A stretch of DNA of 43,617 bases from Thiobacillus denitrificans (GTDB lineage: Bacteria; Pseudomonadota; Gammaproteobacteria; Burkholderiales; Thiobacillaceae): contig NZ_LDUG01000020.1 in the NCBI RefSeq assembly GCF_001530125.1, positions 31,774-75,390 of the forward strand, written 5' to 3'. A program made the translations under genes and the position numbers. Every line of letters begins with the position of its first letter. The first letter of the stretch is position 1. This document shows positions 7,368 to 16,963 of this stretch, one piece after another. Below the pieces are notes generated by a model. The model was not told the DNA's origin, ran no database searches, and saw only the letters and a program-made list of their open reading frames with translations.

Positions 7368-8753
7368 TCAATGGCCGGCATGGCCGGTGGGTTTGCGTAC
7401 AGTCACTTCAATATCGCCCGGCGCGCCCTGAGGCGAGGCGGCCTGCGGCGCGCGCACTGGCTCGGCCACGGCTTCGCTGACTTCGCGCGCCACCGTGCCG
7501 GGCGGATGCTTGTACCAGCCGGGATCGGAATAATCGCCCCGCTTCTGCTCGCGCCGCACCTTCATCATGGAGAACATGCCGCCCATTTCCACCGGGCCGT
7601 ATGGCCCCTGTCCGGTCATCATCGGCAGGGTGTTGTCGGGCAGCGGCATTTCCATCTCGGCCATGTCGGCCATGCCGCGTTCGCCCATCACCATGTAGTC
7701 TGGAACCAGCTTGTTGATTTTTTTCATGATCCCGGTGTGATCGACCCCGATCATGGTCGGCGTCGCATGGCCCATTGCATTCATCGTGTGGTGGCTCTTG
7801 TGGCAGTGGAAGGCCCAGTCGCCCTCTTCGCTGGCAATGAACTCGATCTGGCGCATCTGCCCAACTGCAACATCGGCGGTCACCTCGGACCAGCGCGAGC
7901 CCTTGGGCGTGGGGCCACCGTCGGTGCCGGTCACTTCGAATTCCACGCCGTGCAGGTGCATCGGATGGTTGGTCATGGTGAGGTTGCCTATGCGGACGCG
8001 AACGCGGTCGTTCAGCCGCACGTTGAGGCTGTCGATGCCGGGAAACGCGCGGCTGTTCCAGGTCCACAGGTTGAAGTCGAGCATGGTGTTGACCATCGGC
8101 GTGGCACTGCCGGGATCGATGTCGTAGGCGTTGAGCAGAAAACAGAAATCGCGGTCGACGGTCTCGATCAGCGGGTGTTTGCCCTTCGGATGCGTCACCC
8201 AGAAACCCATCATGCCCATCGCCATCTGCGTCATTTCGTCGGCGTGCGGGTGATACATGAAGGTGCCGGGGCGGCGCGCGACGAATTCATAGACAAAGGT
8301 CTTGCCGGTCGGAATATGCGGCTGGTTGAGCCCGCCGACGCCGTCCATGCCATTGGGCAGGCGCTGGCCATGCCAGTGGATGGTGGTGTGCTCGGGCAGG
8401 CGGTTGGTGACGAAAATGCGCACGCGGTCGCCTTCCACCACTTCGATGGTGGGTCCGGGCGACTGGCCGTTGTAACCCCACAGATGCGCCTTCATGCCCG
8501 GCGCGATCTCGCGCACCACCGGCTCGGCGACCAGGTGGAATTCCTTCACCCCATCCTTCATCCGCCATGGCAGGGTCCAGCCGTTCAGCGTCACCACCGG
8601 GTTGTAGGGGCGTCCGTTCGGCGGCGGCAGCGGCGGCTGGGTGTCGGGCGTGCCCATGCTGACAATCTCGGGCAAGCGCGCCAGCGCAGCCGGCGTCACC
8701 GTGGCGGCAGCGGCCGCGCCGGTCAACTTGAAAAAATCGCGTCGTGAAGTCAT
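7368..8753 (-). CDS. Tat-exported multicopper oxidase (CopA/laccase-like)
   Basis: A 461-aa periplasmic oxidase. The N-terminus carries a twin-arginine signal (TSRRDFFKLTG) for export of the folded enzyme. All four copper motifs are visible: HWHG (126-129), HPH (168-170), HPMHLHG (263-269) and HCHKSHHTMNAM (316-327), which supply the trinuclear centre and the type-1 Cys-His-Met site. A Met-rich segment (about 353-380, for example MADMAEMEMPLP) may bind extra copper. Such enzymes oxidise Cu(I) to Cu(II). The start at 8753 is supported by AAAGGA 6 bases upstream. It follows the efflux lipoprotein gene by 11 bases. Confidence 0.92.
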   Translation of the reverse strand: MTSRRDFFKLTGAAAAATVTPAALARLPEIVSMGTPDTQPPLPPPNGRPYNPVVTLNGWTLPWRMKDGVKEFHLVAEPVVREIAPGMKAHLWGYNGQSPGPTIEVVEGDRVRIFVTNRLPEHTTIHWHGQRLPNGMDGVGGLNQPHIPTGKTFVYEFVARRPGTFMYHPHADEMTQMAMGMMGFWVTHPKGKHPLIETVDRDFCFLLNAYDIDPGSATPMVNTMLDFNLWTWNSRAFPGIDSLNVRLNDRVRVRIGNLTMTNHPMHLHGVEFEVTGTDGGPTPKGSRWSEVTADVAVGQMRQIEFIASEEGDWAFHCHKSHHTMNAMGHATPTMIGVDHTGIMKKINKLVPDYMVMGERGMADMAEMEMPLPDNTLPMMTGQGPYGPVEMGGMFSMMKVRREQKRGDYSDPGWYKHPPGTVAREVSEAVAEPVRAPQAASPQGAPGDIEVTVRKPTGHAGH

Positions 8754-8764
8754 GAGTAGTCCTT

Positions 8765-10177
8765 TCAATGCCCGCCCGCAGCTTCGGCGGGGGCGGATGA
8801 AGCGGAGGGTGCGGCCATCATGCCGGGGGTGCCGACCCGTGCCATCTGAAGATCGGATTCGGCCAGCCAGTAGTCTCGCTGCGCCTGGATGGCGGCGTTG
8901 ACCGACGCTATCTGCGAGCGGGCGTCAGCCAGCAGTTCGAACACATCGATCAGCATGCCGTTGTAACGCAGCATGTTCTCCTCGGAAATGCGCTGCTTGA
9001 GCGGCACCACCTCATCGCGCAGATGGCGCGCAATGGCGTATTGCCCCTGCTGCATGGCGTAGGCTTCACGCACTTCGGAACGCGCGTTCACCGCGGTTTC
9101 GCGGGCGCGTTCAAGCGCTTGCCGATAACGCGACTCGGCGGCGACCACCCGGCTCTGCCCCCAGTCGAACAGCGGCAACTCGAAGCTGATTTCGTAACCG
9201 CGCTGTTGCGGCTTTTCATTCGAGCCGTTGTTGATGATGCCGAGCTCCAGCACGTTGATGAAGCGCGTGCTGCGCGTAAGGCCAAGATTTTTCGCCAGCG
9301 CCTCGGTCTGTAGCCGGGTCATCTGAAGATCGATCCGCGAATCCATCGCCTGCTGCTCGACATCCGGAAGTTGCGGCAAGGACTCCGGCAGATCGGGCAG
9401 CCGCTCGGGCAATTGCAGTCTGCTGGCATTGGGCAGGCCCATCAGCCGAACCAGACGCTCCCGCGCCTGCAGTTTTGCCGCCTCGGCACGCGCCACCGCC
9501 AACGCGGCATCCGCATAAAACGAATGTTCGCGCGCCTGTCTCAATTTGCTCCAGTTGCCTACCTGTGCCATGCGGCGGGCGAGATCGGCCCCCGCTTCGG
9601 CTGCATCCATTGCCTGTTGCTGGTATTGCGCCGTTTGATTGGCCGTGACCGCAATGATCCAGGCCTTGCGGGTATCCGCCGCCAGTCGCAGCACGTTCAG
9701 AACCAGTTCACGACGCGTCTGCTCGAACAGCCGTTGTTCAATCTCGATCCGCATCGGCATGGTCAACAAGCGTGCCAGATTGAGATGCAGGCTGCGCTCC
9801 CATTCCACTTCAGAACCGCGAGTAAGGCGGCCGATGGAAAATCCCGGGTTGGGCAAACGCTGTGCTGTGACAAGATCGGCTTCGGCGATGCCCAGCGTGT
9901 TGAATGCCGCCTGCAGGCCGGGGTTGTTGAGCAGTGCAATCTGCACCGCATCGTCGGCGGAAAGCGGTTTTTCGAGCAGCGCGCCGACGCGTGCCTGCGT
10001 TTGGCTGCGGCGGGCGTCGTCGCGCGCCCAGACCACGTCTTTCTCGATATGCGAGCGCGTGGCGGATTGAACCGCATCGAACCCGCCGTCCGGCGAAAAG
10101 CTCGCGCAGCCGCCGAGCAGCGCGGCAGACACCACGGCGAGGGCAAGCGCGCGCGCGGGAAAAGGCATCTTGTTCAT
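8765..10177 (-). CDS. TolC-family outer-membrane efflux lipoprotein
   Basis: A 470-aa outer-membrane factor. The N-terminal lipoprotein signal ends in a lipobox, LLGGC, with Cys24 as the lipidation site. The body has long alpha-helical hairpins rich in Ala, Gln and Glu and a repeated pattern (ADDAVQIALLNNPGLQAAF near the start, a second half after residue 240), typical of TolC-like channels. The true start is the ATG at 10177, with GAGGGG 6 bases ahead; the longer open frame upstream has no plausible signal. No RND or HlyD partner is encoded here, so it must pair with a pump elsewhere or act as a copper-protein partner. It sits 10 bases after the preceding 101-aa gene. Confidence 0.9.
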   Translation of the reverse strand: MNKMPFPARALALAVVSAALLGGCASFSPDGGFDAVQSATRSHIEKDVVWARDDARRSQTQARVGALLEKPLSADDAVQIALLNNPGLQAAFNTLGIAEADLVTAQRLPNPGFSIGRLTRGSEVEWERSLHLNLARLLTMPMRIEIEQRLFEQTRRELVLNVLRLAADTRKAWIIAVTANQTAQYQQQAMDAAEAGADLARRMAQVGNWSKLRQAREHSFYADAALAVARAEAAKLQARERLVRLMGLPNASRLQLPERLPDLPESLPQLPDVEQQAMDSRIDLQMTRLQTEALAKNLGLTRSTRFINVLELGIINNGSNEKPQQRGYEISFELPLFDWGQSRVVAAESRYRQALERARETAVNARSEVREAYAMQQGQYAIARHLRDEVVPLKQRISEENMLRYNGMLIDVFELLADARSQIASVNAAIQAQRDYWLAESDLQMARVGTPGMMAAPSASSAPAEAAGGH

Positions 10178-10187
10178 GGTGATCCCC

Positions 10188-10493
10188 TCATTGTCCATGG
10201 CGGCCATGTTGGGCCGGATCTGTGCCGTCGCCGCCTGGCTGCGATTCGCGCAGATAGGTGCGCCAGCCGCCGATTTCGCCGACCCGCTCGTTGGCCTGGC
10301 GCCAGTCCTGCAGCGGTTCGTCGCGCCAGCCCTGGTACTGTTTGAAAGGGGTAAGCGCGGCAGGCTCGGGCGGCTTGACCTCGGCAGCATGCGCCGTGGG
10401 CAGTCCCAGCAGCCATGCGCATGCCAGCGCCGTCGCGCCAAATAATCGGGCGCGCGCCGGCGGCGCCGTGTGACGGGAAAAAACATTCAACAT
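10188..10493 (-). CDS. Small exported protein of the copper operon
   Basis: A 101-aa protein with a signal peptide ending near PTAHA-AEV (about residue 36). The mature part is about 65 residues, rich in Trp, Gln and Arg (QGWRDEPLQDWRQANERVGEIGGW is its core), and ends in a His-containing tail (AQHGRHGQ). GAGG lies 6 bases before the start. I do not recognise a named family. Its place directly before the efflux lipoprotein suggests a periplasmic role in metal handling. Confidence 0.8.
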   Translation of the reverse strand: MLNVFSRHTAPPARARLFGATALACAWLLGLPTAHAAEVKPPEPAALTPFKQYQGWRDEPLQDWRQANERVGEIGGWRTYLRESQPGGDGTDPAQHGRHGQ

Positions 10494-10538
10494 AATGAAC
10501 CTCGCAAACCACGCGGCGAAACGCCGCAGTCAGAATCG

Positions 10539-10560
10539 GCTGACTTCAATATAAATCAGC
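10539..10560. promoter_or_regulatory. Palindrome upstream of the copper operon genes, candidate operator
   Basis: GCTGACTT (10539-10546) and AAATCAGC (10553-10560) form an inverted repeat with 7 of 8 matches around a 6-base AT-rich centre. It lies about 45 bases before the 101-aa gene, in the gap after the upstream cysteine-rich gene. Symmetry and placement suggest a regulator site, for example for a CopR/CusR-type regulator, but no exact consensus match can be claimed. Confidence 0.35.
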
Positions 10561-10587
10561 ATGGCGCGCCGTGAGCCGGCACGGGAT

Positions 10588-11001
10588 TCAGGCGAGAAAG
10601 CGTCGGGGCGGTCGCTCGGGACCGCTGGGGACGAAGCCGCTGAAGGATGCGGCAGGTTGGGAAAGGAAATGGATTGAAAGCGGCACGACCGCAGCGCGAT
10701 CGGTGGCTGGGATCGGCAGCACCGACGCCAGCGCGCACGCGGCGCAGTGCTTGCAATTGTGTTGTGTGGACGGGCTGTCCGGTTGTTCCGGCTCGTGGCA
10801 GCCAGCCATCATCTCGCCGGCCATCGCCATCGGTTCCACCATCGCCTGATTCGAAAACGTGCAGCCCAGCATGGCGGCAGACGCAAACGTCTGCACCGGC
10901 AGGGCCAGCATCAGCAGCAGCAGGAATCGGTGGAAGTGAGTGCGCACGCGGGCAGTGTAATCAAAAAATGAAGGCTGTTCAAAAGACAGCGGCAGGGTCA
11001 T
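10588..11001 (-). CDS. Small exported Cys/Met-rich protein at the head of the copper operon
   Basis: A 137-aa protein. A hydrophobic segment (about 26-43, FLLLLMLALPVQTFASAA) acts as signal or anchor. It is followed by a Met/Cys patch (MVEPMAMAGEMMAGCHEPEQ) and a Cys cluster (HNCKHCAACALAS), then a Pro/Arg-rich tail. Met, Cys and His in this density suggest Cu(I) binding. The layout loosely recalls DUF2946-type exported proteins, but I am not certain. It reads in the same direction as the rest of the copper set, 94 bases upstream of the next gene. Confidence 0.7.
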   Translation of the reverse strand: MTLPLSFEQPSFFDYTARVRTHFHRFLLLLMLALPVQTFASAAMLGCTFSNQAMVEPMAMAGEMMAGCHEPEQPDSPSTQHNCKHCAACALASVLPIPATDRAAVVPLSIHFLSQPAASFSGFVPSGPERPPRRFLA

Positions 11002-11028
11002 TCAGGTTCCCCGCCCAGTCCTATTGCA

Positions 11029-11475
11029 CTACGTTCGCCGCTTGCGCGGCTCGTAATGCACCACGGTGCGCATGATTTCGGAATAGGGGTACCCGGCGCT
11101 GCCGCCGAAGTGTTCGTTGCCCTGCAGCACGGTGGCGGCGATGTCGGTGGTTTCATCCCCCGCGCCAGCAAGCGCTTCCGCCAGCCCGCGCACGCCACCG
11201 CACTGGGCGCGGATTTCCTTGCCGAACGGCCACGGCGCATCGGGATTGATCTTCAGCGCGAACTGCGCGTTGTCATGCAGCGCCCGATAGAACGTCAGGC
11301 AATGCTCGCGCACCGCCGGGTCGCCGCAGGCGATGGCCTCGCGCTCGGCCAGGTTGAGCTTGCGCGAACGGTTACAGCGTACACAACACGACAGCAAGGC
11401 CCGCTCGAACGGGCAGCTGTGTTCGATGTAGGCCTTGCGGGCCAGTTTGTAGGCGTCTTCGTTGTACTCGGCCAT
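11029..11475 (-). CDS. Cysteine-rich protein of unknown function
   Basis: A 148-aa soluble protein with no signal peptide and seven cysteines, five of them within residues 21-59 (SCPFERALLSCCVRCN, then Cys50 and Cys59) plus Cys92. The spacing C-x8-CC-x2-C could ligate zinc or an iron-sulfur cluster. I do not recognise the family. GAGG lies 8 bases before the ATG. The upstream region is a 140-bp MITE-like palindrome, so its native promoter may be displaced or supplied by that repeat. Confidence 0.75.
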   Translation of the reverse strand: MAEYNEDAYKLARKAYIEHSCPFERALLSCCVRCNRSRKLNLAEREAIACGDPAVREHCLTFYRALHDNAQFALKINPDAPWPFGKEIRAQCGGVRGLAEALAGAGDETTDIAATVLQGNEHFGGSAGYPYSEIMRTVVHYEPRKRRT

Positions 11476-11493
11476 CGGCCAACCTCACCTTTA

Positions 11494-11633
11494 CTTAAGG
11501 GCACTTCTATAAATCGTCGTCGCGAGGAGCGAAGCGACGTGGCGATCCAGAAATTCCTGCTAAATCAATGCGCTGGATTGCTTCGCTTCGCTCGCAATGA
11601 CAGAAATGACGGATTTATAGAAGTGCCCTTAAG
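11494..11633. repeat. 140-bp MITE-like palindromic element
   Basis: The element has perfect 22-base terminal inverted repeats: 11494-11515 (beginning CTTAAGGGCACTTC) is the exact reverse complement of 11612-11633. Inner imperfect repeats (GAGGAGCGAAGCGACGTGG and ATTGCTTCGCTTCGCTCGC) allow the whole sequence to fold as one long hairpin. The inner motif resembles non-coding palindromic repeats scattered in many bacterial genomes. It carries no gene and lies between the starts or ends of two unknown genes. No clear target duplication is visible. Confidence 0.85.
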
Positions 11634-11656
11634 CCAATACCCGAACAACCAAACTT

Positions 11657-11884
11657 TTACCAGTCGTCGCCGAACAGGGTCTTTTCAAGTGCGCGCTCGG
11701 CGGTGAGCGCTTCCTGCGCGGCGATTTCATTCTCGGCGAAGATCATCTTGTACTTGTCGCCGCTCTTGGGATCGAGCGTCTTGCGCAGTTCATTGGTGTG
11801 GGCCTTGGCTTCCTTGAAGCTCGCCCACTCGCCCTGCTTTTCCAGCACCTTGAACATTCCCATCCGGAAAACGTAATAAGGCAT
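11657..11884 (-). CDS. Small conserved-looking protein of unknown function, downstream of secA
   Basis: A 75-aa soluble protein, rich in Lys, Glu and Ala and probably mostly helical (EWASFKEAKAHTNELRKTLD). It ends in GDDW. AAGGAG lies 6 bases before the ATG, and the gene begins 9 bases after the secA stop, so the two are very likely cotranscribed. I do not recognise a family. Confidence 0.8.
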   Translation of the reverse strand: MPYYVFRMGMFKVLEKQGEWASFKEAKAHTNELRKTLDPKSGDKYKMIFAENEIAAQEALTAERALEKTLFGDDW

Positions 11885-11893
11885 GATCGCTCC

Positions 11894-14620
<2,727 letters not shown>

Positions 14621-14670
14621 GAGGAATCCGAAATGCCCGCAGGTCGCGGTAAATCGTTGAATTTTAACAT

Positions 14671-14728
14671 AGCGTCGCAGGCTTCCTGTGACGCCATCAA
14701 GACAGCGTCGCAGGCTTGCCGTGGCGCC
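14671..14728. repeat. Two-copy direct repeat between secA and dciA
   Basis: A 25-base unit beginning AGCGTCGCAGGCTT occurs at 14671-14695 and again at 14704-14728, a 33-base period, with about 3 differences between the copies. It fills much of the divergent secA-dciA promoter region and could be a chance duplication or a paired regulator site. Confidence 0.5.
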
Positions 14729-14742
14729 CGCGTGTTACCCGC

Positions 14743-15174
14743 ATGAGCGCCGCAAGCCTCGCCGATCTGCTCGCCAGCCAGCTGCCGCACGGCCTCGCCG
14801 TGCGTGCCCGCGCCCTGCTCAACACCCAGGCCGCACTCGAACGCGCCCTGCCCGCCGCGCTGGCCGGGCACGTCCGCGTCATGCAGCTGGAAAACGCCGT
14901 GCTGAGCCTTGCCTGCGACAGCGGCGCCGTCGCCAGCCGCCTGCGCCAGCAGGCCGATGCGCTGCTGGTCAGCCTCGGCAAGCGCGAAATCGTGGTGACG
15001 GCGGTGCGGATCAGCGTCAACCCGGAACTGCTCGCGCGCTACGTCCACCCCGTCGAAAAACACGGCCTGCCGCCCGCCGCGCTGAACGAACTGGCGCACC
15101 TGAACACGGCAATTGAAGACGGGCCGCTGAAAGAGGCCCTTGACCGCCTGTTGCGCCATCACCGACACGACTGA
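14743..15174 (+). CDS. dciA: DciA-family (DUF721) replicative-helicase operator
   Basis: A 143-aa protein of the DUF721 family. The core fold matches: LAGHVRVMQLENAVLSLACD, then SRLRQQADALLVSLG, then a VRISVNP-type strand. DciA proteins load or activate the DnaB helicase in bacteria lacking DnaC. A DUF721 gene next to lpxC-secA is common in beta- and gammaproteobacteria and supports the call. The start at 14743 is chosen because family similarity begins there; an ATG at 14716 adds only an Arg-rich stretch that overlaps the direct repeat. No strong ribosome-binding site precedes it. Confidence 0.85.
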   Translation: MSAASLADLLASQLPHGLAVRARALLNTQAALERALPAALAGHVRVMQLENAVLSLACDSGAVASRLRQQADALLVSLGKREIVVTAVRISVNPELLARYVHPVEKHGLPPAALNELAHLNTAIEDGPLKEALDRLLRHHRHD

Positions 15175-15261
15175 GGCGACTTTGGCATCACCACCTATAC
15201 TGGGGTGCATGCCAGACTCCCGGTTTGCCTGGCTCCCTACTGAATTCTCCTGGAGCGCAAG

Positions 15262-15906
15262 ATGCGATCAGCCACCCGCCTCATATTCATGGGGACTATG
15301 GTCATGGCAGCTTCAACCGCTGCGGCCGCACCGCCTTCCATCATCACTCAAGGCAAGGGGGCGGCGATTGCCTGTGCAAGCTGCCACGGTGTGGATGGAG
15401 CCGGCAACGCCCAGGCCGGGTTTCCGGTGCTGGCGCAACTGCCGCCCGCACACTTCGCCAAACAGATCGCTGACTTTAAGGCCGGTACCCGCACCCATCC
15501 AATCATGACACCCATCGCGATGGCGATGAGTGCCGAAGATATCGAATCCAGCGCACGCCATTATGCGAGTCAGGCTCGCCCGAAAAGCGAGGCAACCACG
15601 GTGGATCCCGCGGTCATTGCGCGTGGCAAGAATCTGGCGATCAATGGCGCCTGGGACCGGCACGTGCCGCCCTGTTTCAAATGCCATGCCGTGGACGGCC
15701 TTGGCGTAGCGCCTGCATTCCCACCGATAGCGGGACAACACGCCGCCTATACGGTGAGTCAATTGCAGGCCTGGAAAACCGGCGCCCGCACCAATGATCC
15801 GCAAAAGCTGATGAAGACGGTTGCGGAGAATCTTACCGATGACGACATCCATTCAGTCGCCGGCTATCTGGCAACGCTCGGAACCCGGGAGAAGGGAAAT
15901 GAATAA
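15262..15906 (+). CDS. tsdB: Diheme cytochrome c4-type protein, electron acceptor of TsdA
   Basis: A 214-aa periplasmic diheme cytochrome. A signal peptide spans about 1-23. Two similar cytochrome domains carry CASCH (38-42) and CFKCH (138-142), each with a downstream Met-rich ligand loop (IMTPIAMAM near 81-89, KLMKTVAENL near 182-191). The layout is that of cytochrome c4. Because the next gene overlaps it by 8 bases and encodes TsdA, this is best read as TsdB, the cytochrome that accepts electrons from thiosulfate oxidation and passes them to terminal oxidases. Confidence 0.87.
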   Translation: MRSATRLIFMGTMVMAASTAAAAPPSIITQGKGAAIACASCHGVDGAGNAQAGFPVLAQLPPAHFAKQIADFKAGTRTHPIMTPIAMAMSAEDIESSARHYASQARPKSEATTVDPAVIARGKNLAINGAWDRHVPPCFKCHAVDGLGVAPAFPPIAGQHAAYTVSQLQAWKTGARTNDPQKLMKTVAENLTDDDIHSVAGYLATLGTREKGNE

Positions 15907-16909
15907 ACCCATCGGGTATGTGTTGTGTGCGCTCGCATTGGGCGGCATCGTCGGCGGGTGCGGCAAGCCGCCGCCGCCCCCCGAGACCACCGAAGCCGCG
16001 CCTGCGGCAACCGCTCCCGTTGCAGTTGCCGTTGACCCAGCCCGATTCACCCCGCCTGCCGAAAGCGAAATTCCAAAAAACGAGTTTGGCGAGGCGGTAT
16101 TGCTGGGCAAGAATATTTTTGTGAATACCCAGCAATATGCCAAGGGCTTTGTCGGCAATGGCATGAACTGCGCCAACTGTCACCTGGATAATGGCCGAAA
16201 AGCCGATTCCGCCCCGTTATGGGCTGCTTATGTCCTCTATCCCGCATATCGCCAAAAAACGGGCCAGATCGACACCATTCAAAGCCGCATCCAGGGGTGT
16301 TTTCTCTACAGCATGAATGGCAAGCCGCCCGCCCTGGACAGCAAGGAAATGACCGCTTTGGTGACCTATCATTACTGGCTCGCCAAGGGCGCACCGACCG
16401 GCGTCAAATTGCCCGGGCAGGGTTATCTCAAAGTACCGAAGCCGGCGCAAAAACCGGAGATTGCGCGCGGAAGAAACGTATACGAGAACAATTGCGCGAT
16501 ATGCCATGGCGCCAACGGCGAGGGCATCAAAGCACGCGGCGAATATGCGTTCCCGCCTTTATGGGGCAAGGATTCATTCAATTGGGGTGCCGGCATGCAT
16601 CGCGTTGACACCGCCGCGGGCTTTATCCAGGCCAACATGCCCTACGGGCTCGGCGGCACGCTGAGCGATCAGGAAGCCTGGGATGTGGCCTTGTTCATGA
16701 ATAGCCATGAACGCCCACAGGATCCGCGTTTTTCAGGCAGTGTTGCGCAGACGCGTGACAAGCATCACGACGAGAACTGTCTGTATGGGCGCACCCCCGA
16801 GGAACTGGCGGCTTCCCTCGAGAAGCAGGCAGAAGCCGGAACTGCTGCCGAAAAAACCAAGCCGGCACCTGAACAATTGGAAGGGTACTCTCCGGCAATC
16901 TCGCATTAA
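15899..16909 (+). CDS. tsdA: Thiosulfate dehydrogenase TsdA (tetrathionate-forming), lipoprotein form
   Basis: A 336-aa diheme cytochrome c that couples two thiosulfates to tetrathionate. Heme 1 is CANCH (91-95), and the conserved Cys134 in SRIQGCFLYSMNG is the expected unusual axial thiolate ligand at the active site. Heme 2 is CAICH (199-203), with Met247 in ANMPYG as likely ligand; the residue before it is Asn. The N-terminus has a lipobox-like GIVGGC (Cys21) followed by a Pro/Ala/Thr-rich tether, so the enzyme may be membrane-anchored. The ATG overlaps the tsdB stop. An IS1595 element lies about 55 bases downstream. Confidence 0.92.
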   Translation: MNKPIGYVLCALALGGIVGGCGKPPPPPETTEAAPAATAPVAVAVDPARFTPPAESEIPKNEFGEAVLLGKNIFVNTQQYAKGFVGNGMNCANCHLDNGRKADSAPLWAAYVLYPAYRQKTGQIDTIQSRIQGCFLYSMNGKPPALDSKEMTALVTYHYWLAKGAPTGVKLPGQGYLKVPKPAQKPEIARGRNVYENNCAICHGANGEGIKARGEYAFPPLWGKDSFNWGAGMHRVDTAAGFIQANMPYGLGGTLSDQEAWDVALFMNSHERPQDPRFSGSVAQTRDKHHDENCLYGRTPEELAASLEKQAEAGTAAEKTKPAPEQLEGYSPAISH

Positions 16910-16963
16910 CAAAGGCTGAGCTTGCAAAGCCGCTGAAGCGGCAGCCTGCGGCATCGTTAGCAC

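Noticed and set aside
7371..8747. A 458-codon plus-strand frame over the multicopper oxidase
   Set aside because: It is the antisense shadow of the oxidase, with a His/Val/Gly-rich sequence and no family motif.
10178..10486. N-terminal extension of the outer-membrane efflux frame
   Set aside because: The extension lies out of frame over the 101-aa gene and has an Arg-rich composition; the true lipoprotein signal and ribosome site are at 10177.
16917..16963. GCCGC/GCGGC stem after tsdA as a terminator
   Set aside because: The stem is only 5 bp and has no T-run; the IS follows at once, so a real terminator may have been displaced.
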